DNA from: Echinometra lucunter
Taxonomy: Eukaryota; Echinodermata; Echinoidea; Camarodonta; Echinometridae
NCBI GenBank assembly: GCA_029962745.1
Contig: CM057154.1
Span: forward strand, 30,598,302 to 30,662,301
Reading direction: 5' to 3'
Length of the DNA stretch: 64,000 nucleotides
This document shows, piece by piece, positions 11,342 to 20,922 of this stretch. A program made the position numbers and the translations under genes. The notes beneath the pieces were generated by a model. It was not told the origin of the DNA and ran no database searches. It worked only from the letters and a program-made list of their open reading frames with translations. Numbering within the stretch: the stretch's first letter is position 1; every line of letters starts with the position of its first letter.

Positions 11342-11699
11342 TTGACTCGGGTGCTAACATGAACTAACTGCATCTTGATGTCTTGTAATTTATAGACAGA
11401 AGAATATGAAAGTTATGAAAATCTTGCAGTAAGCTAAATCAGGATCTCTATTTTCTGATGGACCATACAGACAGGATGGACTGCTGTATCATTATAATCA
11501 TAGAAATATTTTTTTTTGCATAAGAACACAGTAGCGAATTGAATATTTTCATGGATCTGTGGGTATCTGGTTGCTTGGTATAACTATTTCACTTGCATGC
11601 AGCTATTACACAATGATGTAAAAAGTTTCATTACTTTTGAATAATACTGGATATTAAGATCAATAGCAGTAGTTTTGCTGAATGCATGGATATTTCAAC
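11342..11699 (+). other. 3' flank or 3' UTR of GPCR-1
   Basis: This AT-rich sequence directly follows the TAA stop and aligns with 20628-20840 in unit B (for example ATCTTGCAGTAAGCT and GATGGACCA). There is no coding potential. It is the uninterrupted counterpart of the site where unit B holds a Harbinger-like insertion. Confidence 0.6.
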
Positions 11700-11815
11700 A
11701 ATGATCTCTTGTCCCAGGTGGCAGTGCTGGGGTAGTACGAAGTAATAACTGCAGGGCCAACAGAAACAGTGGTGGCAATACTAATGTGGCTACCTGGGGT
11801 AAATAAATCTGTTAT
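11700..11815 (+). mobile_element. SINE 3' part with CCTGGGGTAAATAAAT tail
   Basis: The block ending GGCTACCTGGGGTAAATAAAT matches the 3' end of the SINE at 28857 (GGCTACCCTGGGTAAA) and the copy at 20840-20892 in unit B. It continues into the trinucleotide repeat that follows, typical of a SINE tail seeding a microsatellite. The AATAAA here could serve as a poly(A) signal for GPCR-1. Confidence 0.5.
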
Positions 11816-11842
11816 TATTAGTAGTATCATTGTATTATCATT

Positions 11843-11881
<39 letters not shown>

Positions 11882-11998
11882 TTCATCATCATTATTATCA
11901 TTATTATCATTATTATTATTATCATTATCATCACTGTACTAGTATTATCATTATTATTATCATTATCATCACTATTATTATCATTATTGTCATTAATA

Positions 11999-12056
<58 letters not shown>

Positions 12057-12240
12057 CATTATTATTATTACTATTATTATTATTATTATTATCATTATTG
12101 TCATTATCAATATTACTTTAGTTATCATCATCATCATCATCATCACCATTATTATTATTATCATCATTATCATTATCAATATTATTATTGTTACTATTGA
12201 AGTTAATATTATTGTCATCATTATTACTATTACTAAAACA
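11816..12240. repeat. Long compound (TCA)n/(TTA)n microsatellite
   Basis: About 420 bp of TCATCA and TTATTA triplets, pure (TTA)n at ~12001-12054. The 137-codon frame of poly-His and poly-Ile across it is an artefact of triplet repetition. Unit B has a different repeat at this position (22592-22750), so the tract has turned over since duplication. Confidence 0.95.
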
Positions 12241-13334
12241 TGATTCAATTTCTTTCTCAAAGAGTACTACACTGAAAAGTTGACTCATAATCACAATCAT
12301 CATGCTTTGAATAAGAAATCGAGGTTCTTTTGGTTTACATGTACAAATGTGAAATATGAAAAATGTTGAACTGTATATAAATCTAAACCTTTATCTGTTT
12401 GAAATAGCTTATTGGAAAGTTTCAGTCTAAGCTTCTAGTGTCAGTACATAAAAAATTACCTCTTTTGTATGTCTTTGTTTCAATATGGTTAATAAAATTT
12501 GTTAATTTTTCCTTGATGAAAAATAAAGATATATAAATAGACCTTTATTCAATGTATAATCATTCTCAACCTATAGCATCTCAAATATTTGGAACAACTA
12601 TTTTGTCACAGACCCCCCCCCCCCCCTCCATGTTTGGGTATGTTTTATAGACATTCAAATTATAATGGCAAAAATATTTATAATGGCAAAAATATTACAT
12701 AGTAAGAATCCTGGGAATCCTAAATAGCATAAGTCAGTTCTTTAACAGAGTCAAAGGAATATTACTACTTTCAAAGGAACTTTGAAAGCAAGTTGATAAA
12801 TCATAACGATGGCTTTTAAGATCACTAGTGTTGCTTCTTTCACAAATAAATATAGTGTGGGTTGTTTTTTTTTTACTTTTATTCCTTGTGGAAATATCAA
12901 GATTTCATGGCATGCCAAGAACTCATTATATCATTATTGTTATTTGTTAAAATTTGTTGTTTCAAATGTTGTTTCAAATGACATGATAAAATTCCTGGTT
13001 TGGTAGATTTGATATTTTCAATAGCATTTGTATTATTTGTGAGAAATGTTAAGTTCACTTTTTTCCAAAATATGATAAAAGCAAAAGTGAATTTTAGAAA
13101 TACCACTCATTGACACATAATTTTCTATCTTCACAAAGTATTTCTTACTTTCCTGAGAGAGGAGGTTCAGTTTTGATAACAAATATTGATGTTGAATAAG
13201 GGTCAAATCAAGAGGATTCCAATCAAATATAGAAACATGTCACAAAAGAAAGGAAAGTTTCAGTTTTTGATGACAAGTAGTACTGTTTGTACAATTGCTC
13301 TGCTTTTTAATCAATACACTGACTAGATTCCAGT
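12241..13334. other. Noncoding 3' flank shared with unit B
   Basis: This aligns with 22753-23755, with similar order and only small indels. Conserved AATAAA words at 12522-12527 and 23004-23009 are candidate distal poly(A) signals. There is a C-run at ~12612 (and ~23097 in B) and a two-copy 19-bp tandem TATAATGGCAAAAATATT at ~12660-12698. No coding potential. Confidence 0.6.
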
Positions 13335-13340
13335 ATACAG

Positions 13341-13501
13341 ATAATTCATGCTTGCGAGTGCATTAGTGCATATGCAACTGCACGAACATTAAGTCACAAT
13401 GGGATAATGAACGAGACTTGTCGAGATCGTTATCCAACTCATTGTGACTTAACTGAGTGCAGTGCATATCACTAATGCACGAGCCACAAAGCATGAATTA
13501 T
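13341..13501. mobile_element. 161-bp near-perfect palindrome, unit A only
   Basis: The left arm starts ATAATTCATGCTT and the right arm ends GCATGAATTAT. The arms pair through GTGCATTAGTG/CACTAATGCAC and TAAGTCACAATG/CATTGTGACTTA, leaving a short loop around 13413. Together with 13505-13898 it is missing from unit B, where GACTAGATTCCA runs straight into TTACAACCC. It is a fold-back insertion of unknown superfamily. Confidence 0.7.
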
Positions 13502-13504
13502 TTG

Positions 13505-13898
13505 TTTTATAAAACGGGTTGACAACATGAATATAAAGCCAGAATATAAGCTACGAACCTGACTGAAATGTCAAGATTCGCAGTCATGGAGGCTGCCATT
13601 TGCTTTCTTTTGTGACATCACGTATGATATGCGCAGGCTAGCCTAACAATGTGATGACGCCCTTCTTGATATGCGCATCAATGTCCTTGCTACGTAAAAC
13701 TACGCGCATTTCATTAGCATTGGGTTTGTGTCCAGAGGTAGCATACGCGTATATGAGGATTTCCAGTCAGAGTGCATGTTATGCTTTTTTGCTGCACAGT
13801 TTTTGCACTTCCGTGCATGTTAGCGAAAAAATAAAGAGCGAACATGTGACTCATTTCAGCGCGTCTCATTGGTTATATTCTTGAACCCGTTTTATAAT
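13505..13898. mobile_element. MITE with TTATAAAACGGGTT ends (~394 bp), unit A only
   Basis: Left TTTTATAAAACGGGTT is answered by AACCCGTTTTATAA on the right. The interior is CpG-richer than its surroundings. It is adjacent to the 161-bp palindrome and both are absent from unit B, so they may be parts of one larger insertion (13335-13903). Confidence 0.6.
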
Positions 13899-14011
13899 AC
13901 ACTACATACAACCCTAACCCTAAAATTAATCAAAATTTTATTGCACCCCTTGCCCTAACCTGTATCTCTGATGAAATAAAATGGAGTGCTGGAGCCTACA
14001 TCAGAGCAGCA

Positions 14012-14160
14012 CACAGTGAACCAAATTTGCAAAGTGCAGTTTTGTAGCCGTTTACTTTGTTTTGCAGATTTGTAGCCTTTTTGAAGCCATTTTCAAAAGG
14101 GCTACAAAACGGCTACAAAACGGCCACAAAATGGCTAATCTGCTGATTCTGCTCACTGTG
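14012..14160. mobile_element. 149-bp MITE with CACAGTGA ends, unit A only
   Basis: CACAGTGAACC at the left and the reverse of GCTCACTGTG at the right form a ~15-bp imperfect terminal repeat. GCA abuts both ends. Unit B reads CAGAGCACCC then TTTTACTGACA across the site, giving the approximate empty allele. The interior has inverted copies of a TTGTAGCC / GGCTACAAAA word. The CAGTG tip is hAT-like but no 8-bp duplication is clear. Confidence 0.65.
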
Positions 14161-14435
14161 GCACCATATTACTGACAAACAGCAGAGAAAAGTGTGCTTA
14201 TCGAGAATAAGTCTTTTTTTAATATGAAAAAAGAAAGAATATTCCATTCTGATGATAAAAAAGTAATGACAGAAACAAAAGGGTGGTGGTTTAAGAAAGA
14301 AACAAAGATTTCAAAGAAGACACAGATTGAGAGTGAAAATTTGTATAAACCAGTGATAGAGATACAGGGGAGATAGGATGAATTGAAAAAAGAAGACATT
14401 CAGATGAGAGAACACAATAAACAGCAAGATTCTTA
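14161..14435. other. Noncoding flank shared with unit B
   Basis: AT- and GA-rich sequence aligning with ~23880-24160 in unit B. The short open frames on both strands are purine-rich artefacts. Confidence 0.5.
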
Positions 14436-15352
14436 ACCCCACCCCACACTATACGATCCGACTAAGACCCGATTTTCGAACAGATGCCATTTAGTATTAA
14501 ATATGAAAGATTAAACAGCTGGAATGATCTTATTTGAAGTTCAGAATAATGACAGGAATACTAAAATCAAAATTTGGGTTAGCTGCAAGCCTTGTGGTGG
14601 GAATAAAGGACAAATCAGCTTCAAATCGTAGCTGACTGAAAGATTGCTATTATGTCACTACGATTTGGAATCAAGTTCGCTTTTATTCCTACAGGGAGGC
14701 TCACAATCGCCCAGAATCTCAACTTTTGTATTCATACGACTATTTGAAACTTCGATAACTAAGATTTCACTTGTTTGAATGTTCATATCAAATGCTATAA
14801 CAATTTTTTTCCAAAATCGGATCGCAGACAGAGCGGAAACAACGTAACTACAGCATAAACACAGCGGAGTGAGCCTAGTATGATCTTTCTCAGCACTGTC
14901 ACAGTGGCACCAGAACGGGATGTAAACTAGACGCCACTGTGGTCCCGCTGCTGCCCCGCTCTACCCCGATCAAATGATGACTTTCCCGCTGTAACCGCTC
15001 TTACTACGCGCTCCCCTCTCTTACTGTAAATAAGGCGGGTTCCTTTAAAGCTCTCAATACGTTTCTTTCCCGCTTTAACTACGCTGTTTCCACTTTAGCT
15101 ACGCTGTCTCTGTTTTAGTTACGCTGTTCCTGCGCTTACTCAGACTTGTACAAGCTCGCGATGCCCCTCTGGCCGCTATATCACATCGGCTGAATCATTC
15201 ACAATTTCCGTCACCGTACCCAAAACGAAAATCATTCGTGCCAGGAGAAAATCGCTGAGTATTGGGTCGAGATCAGTCAATTTTTATCCGATCTTCCCCG
15301 ACCTGAAAAAATTGTAAAATTGTAGCTAGAGCGGCATAGTGGAATGGGGGCT
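14436..15352. mobile_element. Harbinger-like non-autonomous element (917 bp), unit A only
   Basis: TTA at 14433-14435 and again at 15353-15355 flanks the insertion, while unit B has a single uninterrupted ATTCTTAGGGAG. The left end ACCCCACCCCACACTAT and the reversed right end AGCCCCCATTCCACTATG form an imperfect ~20-bp terminal repeat sharing CACTAT. A 3-bp TWA duplication is the PIF/Harbinger signature. The interior is CpG-rich and has tandem copies of a ~22-bp word containing CTACGCTGT (15075-15135). No transposase frame. Confidence 0.7.
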
Positions 15353-16161
15353 TTAGGGAGAGAGAGGGAGAGGGAGAGAAAAGTAGGGGAGGAGACAAGG
15401 ATGAGAGATAGAGAGAAAGAAGGACATAAGAAATGTTGGAAAGTGAGAAAGAAAGCACGAGACAGAAAGACAGAGAGAGCAAGAAAGGAGGGGGAGAGAG
15501 AGAGAGAGAAGGAAAAACTTTCAGCACATCCAGACAAAGCTTATTAAATAAAGGATGATGTGAAGCATGATCTAATACAATCTGAAAAACTCTCCACAAA
15601 ACATTTCACAGCATATCTCACTCAATCATTTTCGAGCATAATAACCCCCCAAAAAGAGAGCTAAATTTGAGTTTTCTGTGAGAACCTAAGGCTATGATTT
15701 CTGCCAATTTCCTGCTGCCTCCAAAAATGACTGGAAGCTGTGTTACCATGGCAAATGGCATGACTCTTCACAAGAAAAAGTCTAAAATTCTGAATATGTT
15801 TTTATGGTGAAAGGAAACGTAGGATGAAGATGTAATTACTTACAAGAAGTAAGGTATTTACATCAGAAAATAAATCAATTAACACACTTGGGCAAAAGAT
15901 AAACATATGCCATATTGCCCTCTTCTGGGTTTTCCCCCGTAGACCACTGTACTAAACAAGAGGGAAACAGTTTGCCATATTCCACCCTTTCTTGTCAATG
16001 CGCAAATACAAAGATATGCAATAGATGCATAAAAAGGTATGAGCTGTATGCTGTGGCCTACTTGGGATTGAAATCAAAGATCAGAAAGCACACAGAGTGC
16101 AGGTAAAGAGATACTTTTTATTTAAGTTTACATCATTTTGCAATGGGGTTTAGGTGATAAT
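15353..16161. repeat. GA-rich tract and noncoding flank
   Basis: 15355-15535 is GA-rich and corresponds to 24165-24365 in unit B. The remainder to 15900 aligns with 24370-24760. From 15900 to 16161 I see no alignment with unit B and no feature. Open frames here on either strand are low-complexity. Confidence 0.55.
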
Positions 16162-16295
16162 AATATTATTGACTGCACCGAATGAGATACAACCTATATT
16201 GCTCTCTCTGAATCCGATATTGCCCGTGCATTCGGCTTGGATTCAGATTGGACAGGCAATATAGGTTGGTATAAAATTCAATGCCAGTCAATATT
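16162..16295. mobile_element. Short MITE with AATATTGACTG ends
   Basis: Left AATATTATTGACTG through ACAACCTATATTGC and right GCAATATAGGTTGG through CAGTCAATATT pair as ~37-bp arms with a few mismatches. The centre also has an ATTCAG/CTGAAT pairing. No matching element lies at the corresponding point of unit B. Confidence 0.6.
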
Positions 16296-16674
16296 TATAT
16301 AAATGTCTTTTTCTTGAATAAAACCCATCTTGACCTTATTTTAGGAAACAAAGTACATCAAAATGCTAAAATAACCTATTTTTAGGGAAAAACCTTGGCA
16401 ATAAGACTGAGTGCTTGTCATTTATCATTGTACCAACACCCAACATGTTATAACATAAGTTCAGAGAAAGAACACGTACCAGCAAACTTCTAATTCTGCC
16501 CCTGCATCAAAACTGACATTGATACTCATCATGAGGTTTGTGTATAGAAAGATGGTGGTATAGCTTGACATCCCCTTACAACTGTATTTCCTTGTGAGAT
16601 GAACCTTTCCTGATCAAAGACCTTTTCCAAATTACGATATCAGCATTATAAAATTTCACTACTAAATTTGATAT

Positions 16675-17076
16675 AAAATTTAATTTTAAAAATATGATGG
16701 TACATAGACCAAGTCGCGCGACTTGACTCACAGTTTGTGGAAATGGTAGGAAGAGAGCAACGCATGGATGTCAAAACTCTATCAGTTCTAAGATGAAACC
16801 TCTTCAGTGAAAGTGTTTTAGAAGGTGAGGTAAAGGCAAAAGCTGGAAAATGGTACTTTATGTGAATCAATCAACTTGTTTGTGATTCTTCTTAGATGAA
16901 ATTGAGTCAACTTTATCTCTCAACATCAAAAACAACTTTTGCCAAGGATTGGCACGCACAGTAAACTTTGTAGAAGGGTTATTTACAAATCAATGAGCTG
17001 GATATTGACAGGTTAAATGCCATCGCAATGAACAAGTGATAGTGTCTGGATCGATTTTAAACTACCACAATTACAG
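16675..17076 (+). promoter_or_regulatory. Candidate promoter and noncoding first exon of GPCR-2
   Basis: The counterpart of 4425-4870. It ends AATTACAG followed by GTAAGGCATGG (donor 17076/17077). Splicing to the acceptor at 18231 gives a 1.15-kb intron that contains one TTAA-flanked element. No long ATG frame runs through it. The TATA-like word of unit A is altered here. Confidence 0.45.
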
Positions 17077-17189
17077 GTAAGGCATGGGAGGAATCCATAT
17101 CTTCTGCTCTTGTTCACTTATACCCCTTTTCTTACCGAAGACTCTGACTTGCGTCAAGTTTGTTTTCCCTGCTTTTGTTTTTTATATAG

Positions 17190-17785
17190 TTGAAAGAGAA
17201 TGAAACCCTGGGGGAAAAGCAATTACAATGAAAAGATAGGATAGAGAGAAGCAATTTTTAAACAGTTCCATCAAAACTGGTTACAAAATGAGAAAGTTAT
17301 GACAGTTTGAAAAGGCTCACATCACTCTCTATGGCAATTCTCAAATAGGCAATGCTGCTTCAAAACATGACGTTTTAGAGCACAACTCTCAATACATTTT
17401 GTACACAAAATTTCATATTTTCTGCACTAGCTCTAAAGATGTTGCTTGTCAGTCTCTATGTGAACTCAGCATATGTTGTGTCAAATACATTATCCCATGA
17501 TACATTTATATCTTGAGCTAAGGAGGAGACAAGCTGCACCATGAGAGATAATGGAGAAAATATGACATTTTGTGTATAAAAGGTATTGAGAGTTGTGCTA
17601 AAAAAAACTGCCAGTTTGAAGCAACATTGCCAATTTGAGGATCGCCACAGAAAGTAAATTGAGAATTTTCAACCTTTCATAACTTTATTTCATAACCGAT
17701 TTTGATGGAACTTTTTGAAATTGCTTCTCTCTATTCTCTTTTTTCATTATAATCGATTTTTCCCCAGAGTTTCATTCTCCTTTAA
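17190..17785. mobile_element. Long-arm inverted-repeat element with TTAA-type ends, unit B only
   Basis: Two ~250-bp imperfect arms face each other: GAGAATGAAACCCTGGGG at the left and the reverse of CCCCAGAGTTTCATTCTC at the right. The right end is CTCCTTTAA and the left a decayed TTGAAAG. Unit A has an undisturbed TTTAAGATAAA at this point. The interior words ACAACTCTCAATACATTTTG match the family members at 36242 and 45813. No transposase. Confidence 0.7.
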
Positions 17786-18213
17786 GATGAATAATAGCAA
17801 GGCTGCCTGTATGTATATCAAATATCCAGGTCAATATCTTTCCTTGGAAGCAGGGATTTATTGACATATATACTTTAAAAAATAAAAAATAAAAACTCAG
17901 GGAATAAAAGTTAAGTGTGGGGTTTATATTTTCAACAACACTTTCTGTTCTAATTCTATCTATGACAAGGACAATATTCAGACTAAAATTCTGGCTCCAC
18001 TCAGTAAGTAAACCTTCACAGATATACATTTATCTTATAAATGCTATTTGCCATGTCATTTTCATTCCTGATCTGATCGATTCAACTATCCCATGAAATA
18101 ATATTTAAACTTTGATATTATCCCAAACTTTTTTTTCAAAGTAAAGACCCAATTCAAAATACATATCTTGACATCAATAAGTAATCATGGTAGCAACTGC
18201 ACCTATTTTCATT

Positions 18214-18231
18214 TTTTTTTTCATCCTACAG
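18214..18231 (+). promoter_or_regulatory. Splice acceptor of the GPCR-2 coding exon
   Basis: A T-rich tract ending TTTCATCCTACAG, identical in its last 13 bases to the acceptor of GPCR-1. The exon starts at 18232 and the ATG used is at 18286. An upstream ATG at 18187 lies in frame but inside the pyrimidine tract of the intron, so it is not taken as the start. Confidence 0.6.
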
Positions 18232-18285
18232 ATATATTTGAGAGTTGATATTGCTACCGTAACTGGTGTGACGAGGGCTACAGAC

Positions 18286-19431
18286 ATGGAGACAACGCCT
18301 GGATCGGAGTACAGTATTCTGACAGATGACGTATATGGAAATGAAACACAGCGAGTCCTGTCAGTGTACGAATTGTATGGATACTTCAATGTCATTATCG
18401 TTTCAACGTTATTTTTGGTGATTGCTTTCCTGGGACTTACAGAAAATACTATGGTTTTTATTGCAATGGGTCTGTCGCGCAAACTCCACAACATCACCAA
18501 TGTTTTCATCGTCAACCTCAGCATCTGCGACTTCCTGTCATGTGCCATCTTGCCGTTTCATGCGGTTGCTGTGATCTTGGAGGATGGCTGGCCACTTGCG
18601 GACTGGTTCTGTTCTTTTATTGCATCCTTGACCATTGTCACTCCAACAAGCGGTATCTTGAACCTGGCTCTGATCAGCCTTAACAGATACATTCTGATCA
18701 CCAAGCCTCAGAAGTTCTACAGGAGGGTGTACACCTACCAAAAGGTAGCCTGGATGATTGCTCTGACATGGCTCTTCCCTTTCTTCTTCCTCCTAATGCC
18801 GCAGTTCTTTCTGGGTGGGTTGGGCTACCAGGACAAGTTCAGGATCTGCATATGGAACTCACAGCATGATCTGGCACTAATCTTCCAGGGAATCAGTGCC
18901 CTTGCTTTCATCATCTCCACCATCCTCATCATCTTCTCCTACGTCTCCATCTTCACCTTCGTCCGAAAACACATGCGCATGATGGCCAACAAGGAAGATG
19001 GTTATGGCCCTGCAGCATCAGTCGAGATTGTTGATGAGGAAAGCACTCTCAACGATAGGAAGATTGGCACTTCTCTCAAATCACACAAAGCAACGAAGAA
19101 GAAGATAATCAGTAAGAATCAGATCAAGATCACCAAGAACCTTTGTCTTGTTGTCGTGACTTTCTTCATCTGTGTTTTACCCTATACCATTCACCTTCCC
19201 ACAGGGATCTACGACATGCGAGGGACCTATTTTGCAATCCTTTTTGTGTCTCCCGCTTGCATTAATCCTATTCTTTATGCTGCAAAGCATCCACAATTTA
19301 AGATCATCTTCAAGTGCATGTTCCAATGCAAGTACTCAGACATTCCAATGCCTACAGTGGGACTGAAGAGAGTTTTAAGCACTAATTCACCTGCACATGC
19401 AAACAGTAGCACAGATGGGCGATTTGACTAA
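18286..19431 (+). CDS. GPCR-2, orphan class A receptor, 381 aa, duplicate of GPCR-1
   Basis: A plasma-membrane seven-transmembrane receptor expected to couple to G proteins. It differs from GPCR-1 at about 46 positions plus one deleted residue in ICL3 (hand count, ~88% identity). It starts METT with G at -3 and +4. Retained: sequon NET (N19), N54, D82, C109/C188, NRY 133-135, W162, CVLP 296-299, NPILY 327-331, tail cysteines and YSDIPMP. Distinct: the glycine before N1.50 is glutamate (LTENT versus LTGNT), TM3 reads LTIVTPT where GPCR-1 has VSIITQT (a proline gained), and ECL2 near the disulfide changes charge (FF to KF, HK to HD). The frame is open, so it appears functional, though E1.49 is unusual. 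Its stop codon is also the target duplication of a transposon that follows immediately. Confidence 0.92.
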   Translation: METTPGSEYSILTDDVYGNETQRVLSVYELYGYFNVIIVSTLFLVIAFLGLTENTMVFIAMGLSRKLHNITNVFIVNLSICDFLSCAILPFHAVAVILEDGWPLADWFCSFIASLTIVTPTSGILNLALISLNRYILITKPQKFYRRVYTYQKVAWMIALTWLFPFFFLLMPQFFLGGLGYQDKFRICIWNSQHDLALIFQGISALAFIISTILIIFSYVSIFTFVRKHMRMMANKEDGYGPAASVEIVDEESTLNDRKIGTSLKSHKATKKKIISKNQIKITKNLCLVVVTFFICVLPYTIHLPTGIYDMRGTYFAILFVSPACINPILYAAKHPQFKIIFKCMFQCKYSDIPMPTVGLKRVLSTNSPAHANSSTDGRFD

Positions 19432-20624
19432 GGCTGCGTTCAAGCGAACATTTTTCACCCTAGAATCACGGTTTTCAAAGACGTTTAGTTTAAACCACGG
19501 TTGCGTTCAATCGATTTTTCGCAGGTCGTAAAAATAAACGTCTTTCAAAACGCAAACATGAAACGCTGAAAAAGGTGCGTTTTGAATCATGATTCTGCAG
19601 AACCACGGTCGCTTAAAGTCAATTGAACGCAACAGAGATCTCAATCATGATTCTATTGTTGCTTTCACACGAAGGTTTGAAGAAAGATAAAACAAAACAA
19701 CAAACAGAAAGCTAGAAAAGAAGATAGGAGAAAACAAAGAATAATATGAGTAGAGATTGAAAGATAAGGAGATAGAAGGAATACCACAGAATAACAGGAA
19801 AAGACGAAAAAGAAGAAGAAAGAAGCAAAGAAAACATAGGGAAAGATGGACAGAGAAGAAGATGGAAGGAAAATCAAAGAATAACATGAAAAGATAGAAA
19901 AAAATGGGAGAAAACAAAGAATAACATCAAAGATTGAAAGATAAGATGGAATGAATAACAAAGAATAACATAAGGAAAGACGGAAAGGGAAGATAGAAGA
20001 AACAAAGAATAACATAAGGAAAGATAGAAAAGAAGATAGACGAAAACAAAGAATAACAAAAGATAGATGAAAAGATAAGAAGATAGAAGGAATAACAAAG
20101 AATAACATAAGAAAAGACAGAAAAACAAGATAGAAGAAGAAAACAGAGAATCACATAAGGAAAGATGGAAAGAGAAGAAGATAGAAGGAAAAACAAAGAA
20201 AAAATAAGGAAACAGAAAAGAAGGCAGGAAAAAACAAAGAATAACATAAGAAAAGATGGAAAGAGAAAGAATAACAAGGAAAGATAGAAAAAAGGTTAAA
20301 ATAAATGACATAAGGAAAATAGAAAAGAAGATTAGATAAAACAAAGAATAACATAGGAAAAGATGGAAAGAGAAGAAGATAGAATGAAAAACAAAGAATA
20401 GCATAAGAAAGATATAGAGACGAATAAATGATGTGGCTAAAGTTGACCTTCCTGGGTCAAACTGCGCAGTACGATGCGCAGTAGATGGGCTTGAACTGAG
20501 CAAGAATCAGCGTTGATGAAAAATCGCTTGAATGCTCTCTCGCAGTAGCCGTGTTTTGTAACAGCGTTTTGATTTGTGATTCATGTTTGTGATTCTAGCT
20601 TCAAAAAATCGCTTGAACGCACCC
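19432..20624. mobile_element. Harbinger-like non-autonomous element inserted at the GPCR-2 stop codon
   Basis: The left end GGCTGCGTTCAAGCGA and the reversed right end GGGTGCGTTCAAGCGA are terminal inverted repeats. TAA occurs at 19429-19431, which is the stop codon, and at 20625-20627. GPCR-1 shows the empty site with one TAA followed by TTGACTCGGGTGC; after the element unit B continues GTGACTCCGGTGC. The 3-bp TAA duplication and GGS tips fit PIF/Harbinger. Subterminal copies of the tip (GTTGCGTTCAATCGATTTTT at ~19500) and a purine-rich minisatellite occupy the 1193-bp interior. No transposase. Confidence 0.85.
19660..20420. repeat. Purine-rich minisatellite inside the Harbinger-like element
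   Basis: Irregular tandem units of ~40-60 bp built from AACAAAGAATAACATAAG and GAAAAGATAGAAAGAGAAG run for ~760 bp. The overlapping minus-strand open frames rich in Phe, Ser and Leu (up to 209 codons) come from the repeat and are not genes. It appears to have expanded within the element. Confidence 0.85.
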
Positions 20625-20627
20625 TAA

Positions 20628-20922
20628 GTGACTCCGGTGCTACCATTAATGAAATGCATCTTCGTGCCTTATGAAAATCTTGCAGTAAGCTGAATCAGGA
20701 TCTCTATTTTTCTGATGGACCAAACAGACAAGATGGACTGCTATATCATTATATATGTAATCATAGTAATATCATTTTTTGCTTATGAACACAGCAGCGA
20801 ATTGTATATTTTATTGATCTGTGGTTATCTGGTTCACTTACACAGGAACAGCAGTGGTAATACTGATGTTGCTACCCTGGGTAAATAAATCCCAGGTCTT
20901 CTTGTTCTTCTTCTTGGTCTTA
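20628..20922 (+). other. Displaced 3' flank of GPCR-2 with SINE tail
   Basis: 20628-20840 aligns with the sequence right after the GPCR-1 stop. 20840-20892 is the SINE tail TGCTACCCTGGGTAAATAAAT, shared with unit A, with AATAAA as a possible poly(A) signal. A (TTC)n-like stretch follows at ~20897-20920. Confidence 0.6.

Larger units (their letters stand above)
4425..16665 (+). repeat. Tandem duplication unit A (carries GPCR-1)
   Basis: Homology to unit B starts at about 4425 (matching ~16675) and continues in the same order: first-exon region (4440-4920 vs 16690-17150), intron 3' part (9290-10139 vs 17800-18231), coding exon, 3' flank (11350-11800 vs 20630-20890; 12241-14000 vs 22750-23930), GA tract (15355 vs 24165) and distal flank (16300-16660 vs 24980-25960). 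The unit is ~12.2 kb. Extra length relative to B lies in the intron (~4980-9240 and ~9445-9865) and in inserted elements at 13335-13903, 14012-14160, 14436-15352 and 16162-16295. Boundaries were placed by eye. Confidence 0.85.

Noticed and set aside
11830..12260. Open frames encoding poly-His, poly-Ile and poly-Asn
   Set aside because: They are translations of a TCA/TTA microsatellite on both strands.
18187..18285. Upstream in-frame extension of GPCR-2 (414-residue version)
   Set aside because: The extra ATG lies in the pyrimidine tract before a conserved acceptor at 18231, and the matching region in GPCR-1 has a frameshift and a stop. The METT start at 18286 is preferred.
19645..20503. Overlapping minus-strand frames of up to 209 codons, membrane-like in composition
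   Set aside because: They read through the purine-rich minisatellite of the Harbinger-like element; the Phe/Leu/Ser bias comes from TTT, CTT and TCT on the reverse strand.
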